This document shows positions 5,680-7,834 of a stretch of DNA of 7,834 bases, piece after piece. The position numbers were made by a program, and so were the translations under genes. The notes under the pieces are model-generated. The model saw nothing but the letters and a program-made list of their open reading frames with translations, was not told where the DNA came from and did no database searches. The DNA is from Pyramidobacter sp. (GTDB lineage Bacteria; Synergistota; Synergistia; Synergistales; Dethiosulfovibrionaceae): contig JAEEUD010000081.1 of assembly GCA_016286835.1 (NCBI GenBank), positions 1 to 7,834 on the forward strand, given 5' to 3'. The number at the start of each line of letters is the position of its first letter. The first letter of the stretch is position 1.

Positions 5680-7834
5680 ACGCAAGACCTCGCTTCCTCC
5701 GCTGTCCGCGGCCGATCTGGCGCTGCTGAAAGAGCATATCTCCTCCAGGGGCCTGCCCGCACAGGTCGCGGCGATCACGGCGGACGCGCCGCTCACCGTC
5801 GTCTCGGCCGGTGCCGGCACGGGCAAGACCTGGACGCTGGCCTGGCGTTTCGTCTGGACGGCGCTGACGCGGACGAGCGCGCGCAACATCCTCACGCTCA
5901 CGTTTACGGAAAAGGCCGCTGCCGAGATGCGCAGCCGTATCGCTGCGCTGCTGGCGGAACTCGAAGAAGAACTGCGCGGCTCGGACGAGCTCTCGCGCCG
6001 CCGCGCCGCTGCGCTGACGGAGCTCGATCAGGCCTATATCTCCACGCTGCACGGCTTCGGCACCCGCGTCATCGCCGAGGCGGGGCTGGCGCTGCCGGTC
6101 GAACCGTCGCTGCGCCTCGTGACCGCGCCCGAGGCCGAGGAGTTCTGGGCCGAACTGATCGGCGCGCTCGACCGGCTCGACGCCGACTGGTTCTGCTCGG
6201 GCATGGACGACGATTATCAGGCGTTCGCGCGCTCCCTGCTGGATTCTCCCGAGGCCGCGCAGGCGGTCAGCTGCTGGGGCGCGGAGCGGATCGGAAAGTT
6301 CGCGCGCGAGTTCGAAGGGCTGATGGCCGACTGCGGCTGCACGCCCGAAAGCGTTCTCGGCGAGGCCGGCGGCGCGGCCGAAGCGGCACGAGAACATCTG
6401 GCCGGCATCGTCGATCGCGAGTGCGGGCGCCTTGCCGATCTCTGGGCCGACGCGCTCGACATCGACCCCGAAGAATACGGCAAGGGGCAGCTCGTGCAGA
6501 AGATCGCCGCGCTGCGGAAGAAATGGCTGGGGCGCGGCTTTGAGAGCGCCGCCGACGTGCGCGAATTCGTGGCCGACGTTGCCGACGCGGTCTTTCGTGC
6601 CTCGGGCAAGCTGAAAGACGCGCTTGCCGAAACGATGGGGATCCCCGTCAAAGACTGGCGGACGCGGGCCGAGGCGCTCCGTCCTTTCTTCCGCATCGTC
6701 TCCGACGGTTTCAGCGAAGACGAGTTGAAGCTGCGCGCCCTGCTCGCGCGGCTGGCCTGTCTGGCCTGGTGCAAGTGGAACGCGTTCCGCGACCGGCGCG
6801 GCGAACTGGCGTTCAGCGACATGATCGCGCTCGCTTCCCGCGCCCTGCGCGCTTCGCCCGGGTACGCGGCGCGCTTCGCCGAGGTGCTCGTGGACGAGTT
6901 CCAGGATACCAACGGCACGCAGGACGAACTGCTGTCCGTGATCCGCGAAACGGCAGGGGCTCGCCTGTTCATCGTCGGCGACCTCAAGCAGTCGATCTAC
7001 CGCTTCCGCCACGCCGAGCCGGCGCTGTTTGAAAAGTACGTGCACAAGGCGTGCGACGGCGGCGGCGAGTACATCCGCCTGTCCGTCTCGTTCCGCAGCA
7101 GCGAGCGCGTGCTGGAGGCCGTCAACGACCGCTTCGGCATCGTCTGGAAGCGTTCGCTCGGCGACGGCCTGGCCGTGCCCTACGAGCCGCTCGAAAGCCC
7201 GCGCGGGCTGGAACGCGCCGCGGAGTGGATCGACGAGCGCCAGGGGACGACGCTGCCCGTCTGCGAGCGCCTGATCGAGGATTACCGGCGCGACGACGAG
7301 GGCAGGAGCGACGAAAAAGCTCCGGCCGTTCGCGAACGGCTGGCGGCGCGTCTGGCGCTGCGCCTTTCGCAGCTGAAAAAGGACGGCGCGCTCGTCTGGG
7401 ACGGCAAGCATCTGCGTGCCGTGAACTGGGGCGACATGGCCGTGCTCGTGCCCACGCGCAGCTCGTACGGGGCGCTGCAGGACGCCTTCTTGAACGCGGG
7501 CATCCCCGCCGTGTTCGCCGGCAGCCGCAGCTTCTACGCGCGCACGGAGATCCGCGACGCCGTGTCCTTGGCCGCGTTCCTGGCTGATCCAAAAGACGCG
7601 GCCGCGCTCGGCGGCTTCCTTTGCTCGCCGTTCTCCGGCCTGGCGCAGAGCGAGGCGCAGGCGCTGCTGCCCGCACTGGGAGACGATCCTCTGGCCGCGC
7701 TCGATCAGGCGCACCCCGAACTGGCGGCGCGTTTGCGCGCGCTCGTCCGCACCGCCCGGCTGAAAGGTTCGTCGGTGGCGCTGGCGACGCTGCTGGCCCG
7801 CAGCGACGGCCTGAACGGCGTGCACCCGCGCAAG
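5672..7834 (+). CDS. addA: AddA-type ATP-dependent helicase/nuclease subunit (5' part, 721 codons)
   Basis: AddA is the UvrD-like 3'-5' motor and nuclease of AddAB, working with AddB on double-strand breaks. The frame is open from ATG 5672 to the window edge. Superfamily 1A motifs appear in order: Walker A SAGAGTGKT at 45-53 (Lys52), motif Ia LTFTEKAAAEM at 76-86, motif Ic YISTLHGF at 122-129, motif II VLVDEFQDTN at 405-414, motif III VGDLKQSIYRFR at 435-446 (the AddA-typical form), and motif IV LSVSFRSS at 470-477. The second-domain segments VLVPTRS (591-597) and the AGIPAVFAGSRSFYARTEIRD run at 609-629 follow. Motifs V and VI and the expected C-terminal RecB-family nuclease lie beyond the window, so nuclease integrity cannot be judged. 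AddA proteins are usually about 1150-1250 residues. The 8-nt overlap with addB supports equal production of the two subunits. Confidence 0.94.
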   Translation, partial: MNERKTSLPPLSAADLALLKEHISSRGLPAQVAAITADAPLTVVSAGAGTGKTWTLAWRFVWTALTRTSARNILTLTFTEKAAAEMRSRIAALLAELEEELRGSDELSRRRAAALTELDQAYISTLHGFGTRVIAEAGLALPVEPSLRLVTAPEAEEFWAELIGALDRLDADWFCSGMDDDYQAFARSLLDSPEAAQAVSCWGAERIGKFAREFEGLMADCGCTPESVLGEAGGAAEAAREHLAGIVDRECGRLADLWADALDIDPEEYGKGQLVQKIAALRKKWLGRGFESAADVREFVADVADAVFRASGKLKDALAETMGIPVKDWRTRAEALRPFFRIVSDGFSEDELKLRALLARLACLAWCKWNAFRDRRGELAFSDMIALASRALRASPGYAARFAEVLVDEFQDTNGTQDELLSVIRETAGARLFIVGDLKQSIYRFRHAEPALFEKYVHKACDGGGEYIRLSVSFRSSERVLEAVNDRFGIVWKRSLGDGLAVPYEPLESPRGLERAAEWIDERQGTTLPVCERLIEDYRRDDEGRSDEKAPAVRERLAARLALRLSQLKKDGALVWDGKHLRAVNWGDMAVLVPTRSSYGALQDAFLNAGIPAVFAGSRSFYARTEIRDAVSLAAFLADPKDAAALGGFLCSPFSGLAQSEAQALLPALGDDPLAALDQAHPELAARLRALVRTARLKGSSVALATLLARSDGLNGVHPRK

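Noticed and set aside
3463..5901. Minus-strand open frame of about 812 codons opposite addB
   Set aside because: Same reason: low-complexity translation, no ribosome site or domain seen, and antisense to a clearly coding frame with conserved catalytic residues.
5246..7825. Very long open frame on the minus strand (about 859 codons) opposite addA and the end of addB
   Set aside because: Its predicted product is Arg/Gln/Ala/His-rich with no recognisable motif, and it lies fully antisense to a gene with every helicase motif intact. High-G+C coding DNA commonly leaves the opposite strand open.

Overview
The window is a dense, high-G+C (roughly two-thirds by eye) bacterial segment with four genes. 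Two run off the ends of the window. A leftward gene for an exported ankyrin-repeat protein (1..1695) is divergent from a rightward, tightly packed set of three: citC (citrate lyase ligase), addB and addA. I see no RNA genes, mobile elements, CRISPR arrays or phage genes.

The organism is not named by the sequence. An AddAB-type (not RecBCD) end-processing pair, a citrate-lyase activating enzyme and a large exported ankyrin protein would suit a high-G+C anaerobe or fermenter. A host-associated lineage such as Synergistota is one guess, at low confidence; a 16S or marker-gene search would be needed.

Layout: 1..1695 (minus) encodes a signal peptide, nine ankyrin repeats and a lower-G+C tail. The tail contains an 11/33-residue Ser-Asp-Asp repeat that continues off the left edge. 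1696..1842 is a 147-bp divergent intergenic region. It holds a good sigma-70-type promoter for the ankyrin gene, a weaker one for citC, and a perfect 15-bp palindrome on the ankyrin -35 element that may be a shared operator. 1843..2859 is citC. 2863..5679 is addB, which starts with GTG 3 nt after the citC stop. 5672..7834 is the first 721 codons of addA, overlapping the end of addB by 8 nt.

AddA (UvrD-like motor plus a C-terminal nuclease beyond the window) and AddB (Fe-S cluster nuclease) would together process double-strand breaks for RecA. CitC would act in an unrelated pathway, activating citrate lyase by acetylating its acyl-carrier subunit. Its partners citD, citE and citF are not in the window. 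Apart from the 147-bp intergenic region there is almost no non-coding DNA. I did not find a clear new multi-gene system. The least explained element is the repeat tail of the exported ankyrin protein.
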